The notes under the pieces were generated by a model. It did no database searches. It had not been told where the DNA came from and saw only the letters and a program-made list of their open reading frames with translations. This document shows, one piece after another, positions 6,947 through 13,836 of a DNA stretch of 23,885 bases; the stretch's first letter is position 1, and every line of letters begins with the position of its first letter. Position numbers and translations under genes: made by a program. Source of the DNA: Chloroflexota bacterium (lineage in GTDB: Bacteria; Chloroflexota; UBA6077); NCBI GenBank assembly GCA_021786215.1, contig JAJYNT010000321.1, positions 1 to 23,885 on the forward strand, given 5' to 3'.

Positions 6947-7723
6947 ATGAGTTTGCTTGATAAGGTGGCCCTGGTCACAGGATCAGGTCAGGGTATAGGA
7001 AGGGCGGTGGCCCTTCGGCTCGCCCAGGATGGCGCTAACCTTGTGGTGGCGGACCTGAACGCCGAGACTGTCCGATCTGTGGTCACAGAGGTCGAGGGGC
7101 TCGGTCGAGAGGCGGTGGGGTTGCCGGTGGACGTCCGCAGCGTATCCCAGCTGCAGGCCATGGTCGATGCTGCCCTGGAACGGTTCGGGCGGCTGGATAT
7201 CCTGGTTGTATCCGCGGGGATCGGTCAGATCAAGGACATCCTGGAGGTGACCGAGGAGGATTGGGATCGCGTCCTGGGGGTGAATGCCAGGGGGTTGTTC
7301 TTCACCAACCAGCTGGTGGCGCGACAGATGGTCAAGCAGGGCAGCGGGGCCATCGTCAACATTGCCTCCATATCGGGTAGGGGGCCGCGACCTAACCAGC
7401 CCCACTACGCGGCCAGCAAGGCGGCGGTGATCTCCATCACCCGGTCACTGGCGGCCAAGCTGGCGCCCCACGGCATCACCGTCAACGCGGTGTGTCCCGG
7501 CATCGTGGATACCCCCTTGTGGCGGCAACTGGATAAGCAGGCGACCGAGGAGTACGGTCTGGCGCCCGGCGAGTACACCCGCCAGCGGCTCTCCCAGATA
7601 CCGCTGGGGAGGCTTGAGACCCCCGAGGATGTGGCCGAGGCGGTGGCGTTCCTGGTTTCACCCGCCTCGAACTACATCACCGGCCAAACCTTGAACGTGG
7701 ATGGCGGGTTCTACATGAACTGA
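6947..7723 (+). CDS. short-chain dehydrogenase/reductase (acetoin/2,3-butanediol or polyol dehydrogenase-like)
   Basis: NAD(P)-dependent classical SDR that interconverts an alcohol and a ketone. Seen: 258 residues; cofactor motif TGSGQGIG (11-18); Asp36 after the second strand, favouring NAD; Asn113; catalytic Ser141, Tyr154 and Lys158 (YAASK); C-terminal LNVDGGFYMN. The stretch from about 183, CPGIVDTPLW, then Asp/Gln, LGRLETPEDVA and SNYITGQTL, resembles meso-2,3-butanediol dehydrogenase (BudC) and polyol dehydrogenases by recollection of those sequences. Several starts are possible; I chose the ATG at 6947 because GGGGG lies 8 bases upstream, while the ATG at 6944 and a TTG at 6932 are poorer. 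It is the first gene of the plus-strand cluster, divergent from the AOR operon. Substrate not proven. Confidence 0.9.
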   Translation: MSLLDKVALVTGSGQGIGRAVALRLAQDGANLVVADLNAETVRSVVTEVEGLGREAVGLPVDVRSVSQLQAMVDAALERFGRLDILVVSAGIGQIKDILEVTEEDWDRVLGVNARGLFFTNQLVARQMVKQGSGAIVNIASISGRGPRPNQPHYAASKAAVISITRSLAAKLAPHGITVNAVCPGIVDTPLWRQLDKQATEEYGLAPGEYTRQRLSQIPLGRLETPEDVAEAVAFLVSPASNYITGQTLNVDGGFYMN

Positions 7724-7896
7724 TGCCGTCCAGGGGGTACCCAGCGGAGCCGCGGTGTATTATGCTGCAGCAGAACCCGCTGGCTTGGCAGCCATTCGCC
7801 ACGGTCGAGCCCGGCACGCTGCCCGGACCCTTCGCCGGCTCTCTGCTCGGCCAAGCGGCTCGGCTATTCTCAACAGACAGGAGGAGAGGCACACTC

Positions 7897-8340
7897 ATGC
7901 TGCGCACCGCCCACATGAGCTTCACCGTTGAGGATCTAGAGCGGTCTCTGATCTTCTATCGGGATACCCTGGGCATGAAGCTGGTCGGGAGCATGGAGAG
8001 GGTGGGTGAGGATATCTCCCGCATAGTGGACTTCGACGATGCCCACCTTAAGATCGCCTTCCTTGAGCTACCCGAGGCCGGGGGGGTGCAGCTGGAGTTG
8101 ATCGAATACCTGTCCCCTCGGGGTGATAGCATCGATCGACGTACCTGCAACCCCGGCAGCGCCCATATCTGTTTTCTGGTGGATGACATACACTCCGCGT
8201 TCGAAACGCTGGGTGCCCGGGGCGTGCGCTTCAAGTCGGATCCTGTAGCTATCCTGACCGGGGTGAACAGGGGCGGCTACGCGGTGTACTTCCTGGATCC
8301 GGACGGCAATTCCCTGGAGCTGGTCCAGCGACCAAAGTAG
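7897..8340 (+). CDS. VOC (glyoxalase/epimerase fold) family metal protein
   Basis: VOC-superfamily proteins include glyoxalase I, methylmalonyl-CoA epimerase, ring-cleaving dioxygenases and resistance proteins. Seen: 147 residues, two beta-alpha-beta-beta-beta units: AHMSFTVEDLERSLIFY at the front and AHICFLVDDIHSAFETL in the middle, ending YFLDPDGNSLELVQ. Likely metal ligands are His6, Glu67, His90 and Glu141, the glyoxalase I-like set, so it is probably catalytic. The ATG at 7897 has GAGGAGAGG 7 bases upstream. The frame stays open back to an ATG at 7723 that overlaps the SDR stop (TGATG), which would add 58 residues; these look unlike any domain, so I prefer the short form. It sits between the SDR and larA-like genes; a small ketone, aldehyde or acyl-CoA substrate is only a guess. 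Confidence 0.85.
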   Translation: MLRTAHMSFTVEDLERSLIFYRDTLGMKLVGSMERVGEDISRIVDFDDAHLKIAFLELPEAGGVQLELIEYLSPRGDSIDRRTCNPGSAHICFLVDDIHSAFETLGARGVRFKSDPVAILTGVNRGGYAVYFLDPDGNSLELVQRPK

Positions 8341-8352
8341 CGGCGCACCCCG

Positions 8353-8381
8353 TTGAGGGACTTGCATCTCTGTGGTATGAT
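8353..8381 (+). promoter_or_regulatory. promoter of the larA-like/ADH/GntR genes
   Basis: TTGAGG (8353-8358, four of six) and TATGAT (8376-8381, five of six) are separated by 17 bases. It points at the gene starting at 8434 and would start transcription near 8388. The -10 box lies within the GntR-like inverted repeat at 8373-8391. Confidence 0.55.
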
Positions 8382-8391
8382 GATACTACCA
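8373..8391. promoter_or_regulatory. candidate GntR/FadR-family operator
   Basis: TGGTATGATGATACTACCA has outer arms TGGTA.../...TACCA and an inner GTAT-GATG-ATAC. This is the shape of sites bound by FadR-subfamily GntR regulators (half-sites containing GT and AC). It overlaps the -10 box, so binding would repress. A FadR-type regulator is encoded 2.5 kb downstream in the same cluster (10891-11619), which makes autoregulation likely. A second inverted repeat, CGCCAG/CTGGCG with a 10-base loop, follows at 8394-8415 in the leader. Confidence 0.55.
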
Positions 8392-8433
8392 ATCGCCAGG
8401 TTGTTGTTTCTGGCGCTGGAGGGTTGACGCACG

Positions 8434-9786
8434 ATGTCCTCTGAACAGCATTCCAACAGTCATCCCCGCGATTACGGCCTGTGGACCGACGCCACGGCCT
8501 CATTTCAGTGGGAAACCCCCATGCCCCGTTTCCTTCGCGTTCATCAGCGTTTCCCCAGGCCGCTGGTGTCCGATATCCCCGCTGCGGTAGCTCAGGCCAT
8601 GGGCTCCGTGGAAGGGGCCGCTCGATTGGGCGGTGGCAAGAGGGTCGCGATCACCGCGGGGAGCCGCGGCATCGCCCGCATCCCCGAGATCCTCGCCGCG
8701 GTCGTCCGGCAGGTCCGTCAGTATGGCGGCTCGCCCTTCCTGGTGCCCACCATGGGGAGCCACGGTCGAGCGACTGCCGAGGGACAGCGCCAGATGCTGG
8801 CGGAGCTCGGCATAACCGAGGAGACGGTTGGTGCGCCAATCGAGGCTACCATGGATGTGGTTCAGTTCGGTGAGCTCTCCAACGGGATGCCGGTCTACAT
8901 GGATCGCATAGCCGCTGCCGCCGACGCGATCGTGGTGGTGAACCGCGTCAAGCCGCACACCGACTTCCGTGGGACCTGGGAGAGCGGCCTTGGAAAGATG
9001 ATAGGGATCGGCCTTGGCAAGCGGAAGGGAGCCGACACCGTCCATAGATACGGCACCGACGGACTGCGAGATCTCCTACCTCAGATTGCTCGCCTAGCGG
9101 TTGAGAAGATGCCGATCGCGATGGGGCTAGCCATCATAGAGAATGGCTACGACGAGGTGGCAAGCATCACGGGAGTACCTCCATCGGGTATCGCGGGTTC
9201 TCAGGAAGCTGCCCTGCTCGTCCAGGCCGGTGATCTGATGGCCAGCCTCCCATTCGACGACATCGATATCCTGCTGATCGACGAGATGGGGAAGAACGTC
9301 ACCGGCGCCGGCATGGATCCCAACATTCTGGGACGTATGAAGGTGTTCGGTACTGCCGATCTCCCCAGACCCCGCATCCGAGTGGTCACGGTCCACGATC
9401 TCACCAAGGAGAGCCACGGAAACGCTACGGGCATAGGGCTGGCCGACATCACCACCAGGCAGCTGGTCGACAAGATCGACTTCGAGGCCACCTATATCAA
9501 CGGACTCACCTCTGGGCTCGGGGCTATCCAGCGGATATGCCTGCCGATTGTGGCGCCGAACGACCGGGCGGCGGTGCTGACCGCGCTCCGCTGCTGTGGC
9601 CGGCCGGTGCCTCGCGATGCCCGGGTCGTTCGCATCAAGAACACCCTGAAGCTGGAGTCGATCGACGTCTCTGAGAGCCTCTGGCCGGAGGTGGAGAAGC
9701 TGGAGAGGCTTTCGACGGCGAGCGATCCGTTCGAGCTGCGCTTCAATTCAGAGGGACGGATGGTCCCATTCGAAGAAGCGGTGTAA
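8434..9786 (+). CDS. LarA-like (DUF2088) nickel-pincer racemase family protein
   Basis: LarA is the lactate racemase that uses a nickel-pincer nucleotide; homologues racemise or epimerise other 2-hydroxyacids. Seen: 450 residues. MGSHGRAT (His110) matches the LarA block holding His108. KPHTDFRGTWESGLGKM places His175 and Lys188 where LarA has His174 and the cofactor-linking Lys184, with about three extra residues between them. So the catalytic set seems present, although the rest diverges. The ATG at 8434 has GGAGGG about 10 bases upstream; an ATG at 8521 (MPRFLRVHQ) is a possible shorter start. No larB, larC or larE maturation genes are in the window; they would have to be elsewhere. It is first after the GntR-type operator and precedes the alcohol dehydrogenase. 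The substrate is probably a 2-hydroxyacid or polyol acid, inferred only from family. Confidence 0.75.
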   Translation: MSSEQHSNSHPRDYGLWTDATASFQWETPMPRFLRVHQRFPRPLVSDIPAAVAQAMGSVEGAARLGGGKRVAITAGSRGIARIPEILAAVVRQVRQYGGSPFLVPTMGSHGRATAEGQRQMLAELGITEETVGAPIEATMDVVQFGELSNGMPVYMDRIAAAADAIVVVNRVKPHTDFRGTWESGLGKMIGIGLGKRKGADTVHRYGTDGLRDLLPQIARLAVEKMPIAMGLAIIENGYDEVASITGVPPSGIAGSQEAALLVQAGDLMASLPFDDIDILLIDEMGKNVTGAGMDPNILGRMKVFGTADLPRPRIRVVTVHDLTKESHGNATGIGLADITTRQLVDKIDFEATYINGLTSGLGAIQRICLPIVAPNDRAAVLTALRCCGRPVPRDARVVRIKNTLKLESIDVSESLWPEVEKLERLSTASDPFELRFNSEGRMVPFEEAV

Positions 9787-9793
9787 GGTCGAA

Positions 9794-9826
9794 GTAGGAC
9801 GGGGCCGGCAGCGCCGGCTCCCGCGA
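9794..9826. repeat. REP-like GC-rich hairpin between larA-like and ADH genes
   Basis: The core GCCGGC-AGC-GCCGGC (9804-9818), extended by GG/CC on both sides, forms a tight stem-loop. It is flanked by GTAGGA at the left and CGCGA at the right. The same flanks bound the REP-like units at 11704-11760, so it may be a diverged copy of that family. No T-run follows, so it is not a classical terminator; it may stabilise or punctuate the transcript. Confidence 0.45.
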
Positions 9827-9844
9827 GAGAGGGCTAACGGGAAG

Positions 9845-10876
9845 ATGAGAGGCCTTGTCAAGTACGCCGCCGGTCCCGGCGCGATGAAACTGATGGAGAT
9901 GCCGGAGCCGCTGCTGCGACCCGGGCACGTTATCGTGGAGGTGGCGGCGGCCGGCATCTGCGGGACCGATCTGCACATCCAGTCGGCCGAGTATCCCTTC
10001 AATCCCCCGGTGATCATGGGCCATGAGTTCAGCGGAACCGTGGTGGAACTTGCGGAGGACGTGACCCGGACTCGGGTCGGCCAGAGGGTGACCTGTCTTC
10101 CCTACTTCAGCACTTGCGGAGTGTGCGATTTCTGCCGGTCGGGGGAGTACAACCTCTGCTCCGATCGCAAGTCCGCCGGCAGCGGGACCCATGGCGCTTT
10201 CGCTCGATATGTGCTGATGCCGGAGCGCAGCGTTAGACCGTTGCCCGAGACGGTGGATTTCATCGCGGGCGCGGTCTCGGAGCCGCTTGCATGCTGCGTG
10301 CACGGTCTCTTGGAGAAGGCGACAATCCGTCCGACTGATCTGGTGGTGGTATCCGGACCGGGCTCCATCGGTCTGCTCGCCTCTCAGGTGGCCCTCGCCT
10401 GCGGGGCGACGGTGCTGCTGGTGGGCACCGGGATTGATGAGCCCCGTTTGGCGCTGGCCAGGGATCTGGGGGTTCAACACACCATCAACTTGGAGGCGCA
10501 GCCGGCTGCCGACCTGGTGCGGGATCTCAGTTCGGGGCGAGGGGCGGATGTGGTGGTGGATTGCTCGGGTGCCGCGCCCGCGGTTCGTCTCGGCTACCAG
10601 TTGATCAGGAAGAAGGGCCAGTATCTTCAGTTGGGACTGTTCGGCCACGGCATCGAGGTGGACCCCGACCTGGCGGTCAACAAGGAGGTGCTGGCATTGA
10701 ACTCCTTCGCCTCGACGCCAAGTTCCTGGGACTATACCCTTCGGTTGCTGCGAGATGGACGGGTGAAGACCAGGCCGCTGGTCACCGACACCCTGCCCCT
10801 CGAAAGGTGGGAACAGGGTTTCGACCGGTTCCGCAACAAGCAAGCGATCAAGGTCGTGTTGCTGCCAGATTCCTGA
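9845..10876 (+). CDS. zinc-dependent medium-chain alcohol/polyol dehydrogenase (MDR family)
   Basis: Cytoplasmic NAD(P)-dependent dehydrogenase of the threonine/sorbitol/butanediol dehydrogenase group. Seen: 343 residues, normal length. Catalytic zinc ligands are Cys39 (GICGTD), His60 and Glu61 (GHE), with Glu146 (SEPLA) typical of polyol-type enzymes. Structural zinc Cys91, 94, 97 and 105 are all present. The Rossmann motif is GPGSIG (171-176). The start is the ATG at 9845; GAGAGAGGG lies about 11 bases upstream, a moderate site. It follows the larA-like gene after 58 bases holding a hairpin, and is followed after 14 bases by the GntR gene, so these three are probably co-transcribed. The substrate could be 2,3-butanediol, a polyol or a sugar acid; the sequence does not decide. 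Confidence 0.92.
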   Translation: MRGLVKYAAGPGAMKLMEMPEPLLRPGHVIVEVAAAGICGTDLHIQSAEYPFNPPVIMGHEFSGTVVELAEDVTRTRVGQRVTCLPYFSTCGVCDFCRSGEYNLCSDRKSAGSGTHGAFARYVLMPERSVRPLPETVDFIAGAVSEPLACCVHGLLEKATIRPTDLVVVSGPGSIGLLASQVALACGATVLLVGTGIDEPRLALARDLGVQHTINLEAQPAADLVRDLSSGRGADVVVDCSGAAPAVRLGYQLIRKKGQYLQLGLFGHGIEVDPDLAVNKEVLALNSFASTPSSWDYTLRLLRDGRVKTRPLVTDTLPLERWEQGFDRFRNKQAIKVVLLPDS

Positions 10877-10890
10877 GGAGGTCGGAGAGT

Positions 10891-11619
10891 ATGCTTCGGC
10901 GAGCTTCCCTGGCTCCGATGGTTCGAGATCGGTTGTACGAGCAGGTTGCCCAGCAGATCCAGCTGTTGATCGTCGACGAGGGTTGGCCGGCAGGTAACAG
11001 GATCCCCACCGAGCGTGAGTTGGGGGAGCAGTTCGGCGTCAGCCGGACGGTGGTCAGAGAGGCTCTGAAGGCGCTGGCGGAGCGGGGCCTGGTTGCCATC
11101 AGACCGGGGCGCGGGACATTCGTGGAAGACCCGGGGGTAGGCGCGCTGAAGGAGCCGATGAAGCTGTTCTTTCAGCGGCAGAACATCCCCTACAGGGATC
11201 TGGTGGAAGCTCGCCGGGTGCTGGAGATCGAGATCTCGGAGTTGGCCGCCCAGAGGGCTCGCCCGGATCAGATCGAGCAGCTGAGGTTCGCCATCGAGGA
11301 GATGGAGGAGGCGCTTGCCGACGAGGAACGGTTCATCCGTGCCGACCAGCGCTTTCACCTGCTGCTGGCGGAGGCGACACAGAACAGGATGTTCCCGCTG
11401 CTCACCGAGAGCATGGCGGATCTCCTGTATGAGAGCCGCCTTCTGATGTTTGGAGTGGCGGGGTCACCGACTCGTGGACAGATCCACCATCGCGCGCTCT
11501 TGAGTGCCCTCGAGAGCCGGGATCCGGTGGCAGCCCGAACGGCGATGGCGGAGCACATCGAACAGGTGGAAACCGACATACACGCCACCAGGGAGATGGC
11601 GAGCCTCGCGGAAGCATGA
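10891..11619 (+). CDS. GntR-family transcriptional regulator, FadR subfamily (FCD domain)
   Basis: DNA-binding repressor or activator controlled by a small organic acid. Seen: 242 residues. Winged helix-turn-helix at 14-77 (RIPTERELGEQFGVSRTVVR, then GRGTFV) and an all-helical FCD ligand domain at about 104-230. Likely metal ligands are Asp152, His156, His199 or His200, and His222, the set of metal-binding FadR-type regulators that sense carboxylates such as lactate or sugar acids. The ATG at 10891 has GAGGAGGTC upstream; a much longer open frame reaching back into the ADH gene is a shadow. It probably acts on the inverted repeat at 8373-8391 and so controls the larA-like, ADH and dehydrogenase-complex genes. 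The carboxylate-type sensor fits a hydroxyacid-related pathway. Confidence 0.93.
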   Translation: MLRRASLAPMVRDRLYEQVAQQIQLLIVDEGWPAGNRIPTERELGEQFGVSRTVVREALKALAERGLVAIRPGRGTFVEDPGVGALKEPMKLFFQRQNIPYRDLVEARRVLEIEISELAAQRARPDQIEQLRFAIEEMEEALADEERFIRADQRFHLLLAEATQNRMFPLLTESMADLLYESRLLMFGVAGSPTRGQIHHRALLSALESRDPVAARTAMAEHIEQVETDIHATREMASLAEA

Positions 11620-11650
11620 TTCTTCCATGCCCAGGGGAGGCGGGCCTTGT

Positions 11651-11668
11651 CCGAGGCTCAAGCCTCGG
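11651..11668. repeat. perfect palindromic hairpin after the GntR gene
   Basis: CCGAGGCTCAAGCCTCGG: 8-bp perfect arms with a 2-base centre. It lies 31 bases after the GntR stop and is followed by a weaker stem (about 11681-11703). No T-tract follows. It may act as a transcript stabiliser, a partial terminator or a member of the neighbouring hairpin repeats. Confidence 0.4.
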
Positions 11669-11703
11669 GCTGAAGAGACAAAGCCCAGTAAACTGGTCTG
11701 GGT

Positions 11704-11760
11704 TCGTAGGAGCCGGCTCCTGCCGGCGACTCGGATCGCGAGCAGGAGCTCGCTCCTACA
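11704..11760. repeat. pair of inverted REP-like elements
   Basis: Two hairpin units face each other. The left unit starts TCGTAGGAGCCGGCTCCT and ends CCGGCGA (11704-11729). The right unit, read on the minus strand from 11760, starts TGTAGGAGCGAGCTCCT and ends GCTCGCGA. Their outer ends GTAGGAGC (11706-11713) and GCTCCTAC (11752-11759) are perfectly complementary. The layout GTAGGAGC-hairpin-CGA, in opposed pairs, is that of REP/BIME elements. The 271-base gap 11620-11890 around it holds no gene, and I see no good promoter for the next gene. Confidence 0.65.
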
Positions 11761-11890
11761 GCCTGCCGGCCTGGCTGCTTTAGCGGCGGGCAAAGGTGCA
11801 GCGGATTTGCTGGATGGACCAGTGAGGGCATGATCGGTAAGCTGAGCGTGTGAAATCTCGAGTGCGAGAAAACAGACTGGGGGAGGGCCT

Positions 11891-12856
11891 GTGGAAAAGG
11901 AGTTCTTGCTCGAACTGTACAGGCGGATGGTGCGGATTCGTAAGTTCGAAGAGGCCGTGGTAGAGGTGTACCTTCGGGGGTTGATGCCCGGACTTGCCCA
12001 CAGCTACGCCGGTGAGGAGGCGGTGGCGGTGGGGGTCTGCGGTGCCCTGCGAACCGATGACTACATCACGAGCACTCACCGGGGGCATGGCCATCTGATC
12101 GCCAAGGGAGGGAAGAGCGACCGGATGATGGCAGAGGTGCTGGGGAAAGCCGCGGGATACAACCGCGGTCGGGGTGGCACCATGCACATCGTCGACCTCT
12201 CGCTGGGGATCCTGGGGGCCAACGGGATCGTCGGCGGCGGCATGGGGATCGCGGCTGGCGCTGGCTGGTCCGCCAAGCAGCGGGGCACCGGACAGGTGTG
12301 CGTCTGCTTCTTCGGCGATGGCGCTGCCAATCAGGGGATCCTGTACGAGTCGATGAACATGGCAGCTGCCTGGAAGTTGCCGGTGATATATGTCTGCGAG
12401 AACAACCAGTACGGCCAGTTCACCCACACCAAGCGGGTGACCGGCGGGAACAGACTGGGAGCGAGGGCTGAGGCCTTCGGGCTTCGGGCGACTGAGACGT
12501 ATGGTCAGGATGTGCTCTCGGTCTATGACACCATCGTGGAAGTGGTCGAGCGGGCGCGATCCGGCAAGGGCCCGGAGTTTGTGGAGTTCAAGACCTGGCG
12601 GTATGGCGGCCACCACGTGGGGGACCCTGGCAAGATCTACAGACCAGCCGAAGAGATCGATGAGTGGAAGAACAACAGGGACCCGATAAAGCTGTTTGCC
12701 AGTAAGCTTCTGGGCGACAAGCTGGCCGAGGCCGGCGAGGTCGCGGCCATCGACGAGGAAATCAAGCAGGAGATCGAAGCGGCGGTGGAGTTTGCCAAGT
12801 CCACCCCATTCCCTGAAGAGAGCGAGGTGGGTTTGTATGTCTGCCCAGATGCGTGA
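11891..12856 (+). CDS. thiamine-diphosphate dehydrogenase complex E1 alpha (acetoin/pyruvate dehydrogenase type)
   Basis: E1 alpha subunit; with E1 beta it decarboxylates or cleaves the substrate using thiamine diphosphate and passes the acyl group to E2. Seen: 321 residues. STHRGHGHLIAKGG (61-74), HIVDLSLGILGANGIVGGG (99-117), and the TPP/Mg motif GDGAANQG (142-149) running to CENNQYG (169-175). Glu41-Glu43 and the STHRGHGH block resemble acetoin dehydrogenase AcoA as much as Gram-positive-type PdhA, so substrate choice is open. The start is a GTG at 11891 preceded by GGGGGAGGG; no better start is in frame. The gene overlaps E1 beta by 20 bases. It lies 271 bases after the GntR gene, with REP-like hairpins between, so it may be read through from upstream. 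Confidence 0.94.
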   Translation: MEKEFLLELYRRMVRIRKFEEAVVEVYLRGLMPGLAHSYAGEEAVAVGVCGALRTDDYITSTHRGHGHLIAKGGKSDRMMAEVLGKAAGYNRGRGGTMHIVDLSLGILGANGIVGGGMGIAAGAGWSAKQRGTGQVCVCFFGDGAANQGILYESMNMAAAWKLPVIYVCENNQYGQFTHTKRVTGGNRLGARAEAFGLRATETYGQDVLSVYDTIVEVVERARSGKGPEFVEFKTWRYGGHHVGDPGKIYRPAEEIDEWKNNRDPIKLFASKLLGDKLAEAGEVAAIDEEIKQEIEAAVEFAKSTPFPEESEVGLYVCPDA

Positions 12857-13835
12857 AATTACCCTGGCCGAGGCCATGCGCGAGGCGATAGCCGAGGAGA
12901 TGAGGCGGGATCCAACGGTCTTCGTGATGGGAGAAGAGGTGGGAGCTGCCGGTGGAACCTTCAAGTCTTTCGACGGTCTTTTCGCCGAGTTCGGTCCTGA
13001 GCGGGTTGTCGACACCCCCATCGCGGAGAACGGCTACGTGGGCCTTGGGGTAGGCGCCGCCATGACCGGCATGCGCCCGGTCATCGATCTGATGTTCGGC
13101 GACTTCATAACCAACGCTATGGACCAGGTGGTCAACCAGGCTGCCAAGATGTACTACATGACCGGCGGCCAGGTAACGGTTCCCCTGACCATCCACACCG
13201 TTCTCGGAGCGGGGCGGCGTTCCGCCGCTCAGCACTCCCAGAGCCTGCAGGCCTGGTTTGCCCACATCCCCGGGCTGAAGGTGGTGGTCTCCTCCACCCC
13301 CTACGATGCCAAGGGGCTGATAAAGAGCGCCATCCGATATGATGGTCCGGTGATCTGCTATGAAGACAAGATGATGTACAAGCTGAAGGGCTTGGTGCCC
13401 GAGGGGGAGTACACCATCCCGTTGGGTGTGGCGGACGTCAAGCGAGAGGGCACGGACCTCACCGTTGTTGCTACCTCGAGCATGGTGCAGGTGGCGCTGG
13501 AGGCTGCCGAGCAGCTGGCCGCCAAAGAGGGGATCAGCCTGGAGATTGTGGATCCGCGGACGGTTAGCCCCCTGGACATGGACGCCATCGCCGCTTCCGT
13601 GCAGAAGACCCACCGTGCGGTAGTGATGGATGAGGCCTACCAGTTCTTCGGCACCACCGCTGAGATAGCCTCCCAGATCGCGGACAAGTGCTTCGACTAC
13701 CTGGACGCGCCGGTGAAACGGTACGGCGCTATGGACGTGCCGGTGCCGTTCAGTCCGGCTCTGGAGGATCTGACCATCCCCAACGTGGCCGGGCTGGTGA
13801 AGCTGGTGCACGAGCTGATGGAAGGAGCCCGGTAA
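12837..13835 (+). CDS. thiamine-diphosphate dehydrogenase complex E1 beta
   Basis: Partner of E1 alpha in the alpha2-beta2 E1 component. Seen: 332 residues, the normal length for AcoB/PdhB/BkdB. VFVMGEEVG (28-36), DTPIAENGYVGLGVGAAMTG (59-78) with the TPP-activating Glu64, and GAGRRSAAQHSQSLQAWFAH (124-143) with the conserved His133. The C-terminal transketolase domain has VVATSSMVQVALEAAEQLA and IVDPRTVSPLD. The start is the ATG at 12837 with GAGGTGGG just upstream; another ATG at 12849 (MREITLAEAM) is possible, and either way the start lies inside the E1 alpha gene. One base separates its stop from the E2 start, so the three genes are translated as a set. Confidence 0.94.
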   Translation: MSAQMREITLAEAMREAIAEEMRRDPTVFVMGEEVGAAGGTFKSFDGLFAEFGPERVVDTPIAENGYVGLGVGAAMTGMRPVIDLMFGDFITNAMDQVVNQAAKMYYMTGGQVTVPLTIHTVLGAGRRSAAQHSQSLQAWFAHIPGLKVVVSSTPYDAKGLIKSAIRYDGPVICYEDKMMYKLKGLVPEGEYTIPLGVADVKREGTDLTVVATSSMVQVALEAAEQLAAKEGISLEIVDPRTVSPLDMDAIAASVQKTHRAVVMDEAYQFFGTTAEIASQIADKCFDYLDAPVKRYGAMDVPVPFSPALEDLTIPNVAGLVKLVHELMEGAR

Positions 13836-13836
13836 C

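Noticed and set aside
7723..7896. 58-residue N-terminal extension of the VOC protein from an ATG overlapping the SDR stop
   Set aside because: The extension has no fold-like pattern, and GAGGAGAGG right before the ATG at 7897 is much better; kept only as an alternative.
9743..10843. Long minus-strand open frame (366 codons) opposite the ADH gene
   Set aside because: Low-complexity, His/Gln/Arg-rich translation with no domain; it lies opposite a gene with full zinc-binding and Rossmann motifs. A GC-rich shadow.
10561..11619. 352-codon version of the GntR regulator starting inside the ADH gene
   Set aside because: The N-terminal 110 residues are a shadow of the ADH coding sequence; the ATG at 10891 has a strong ribosome site and gives a normal FadR-type length.
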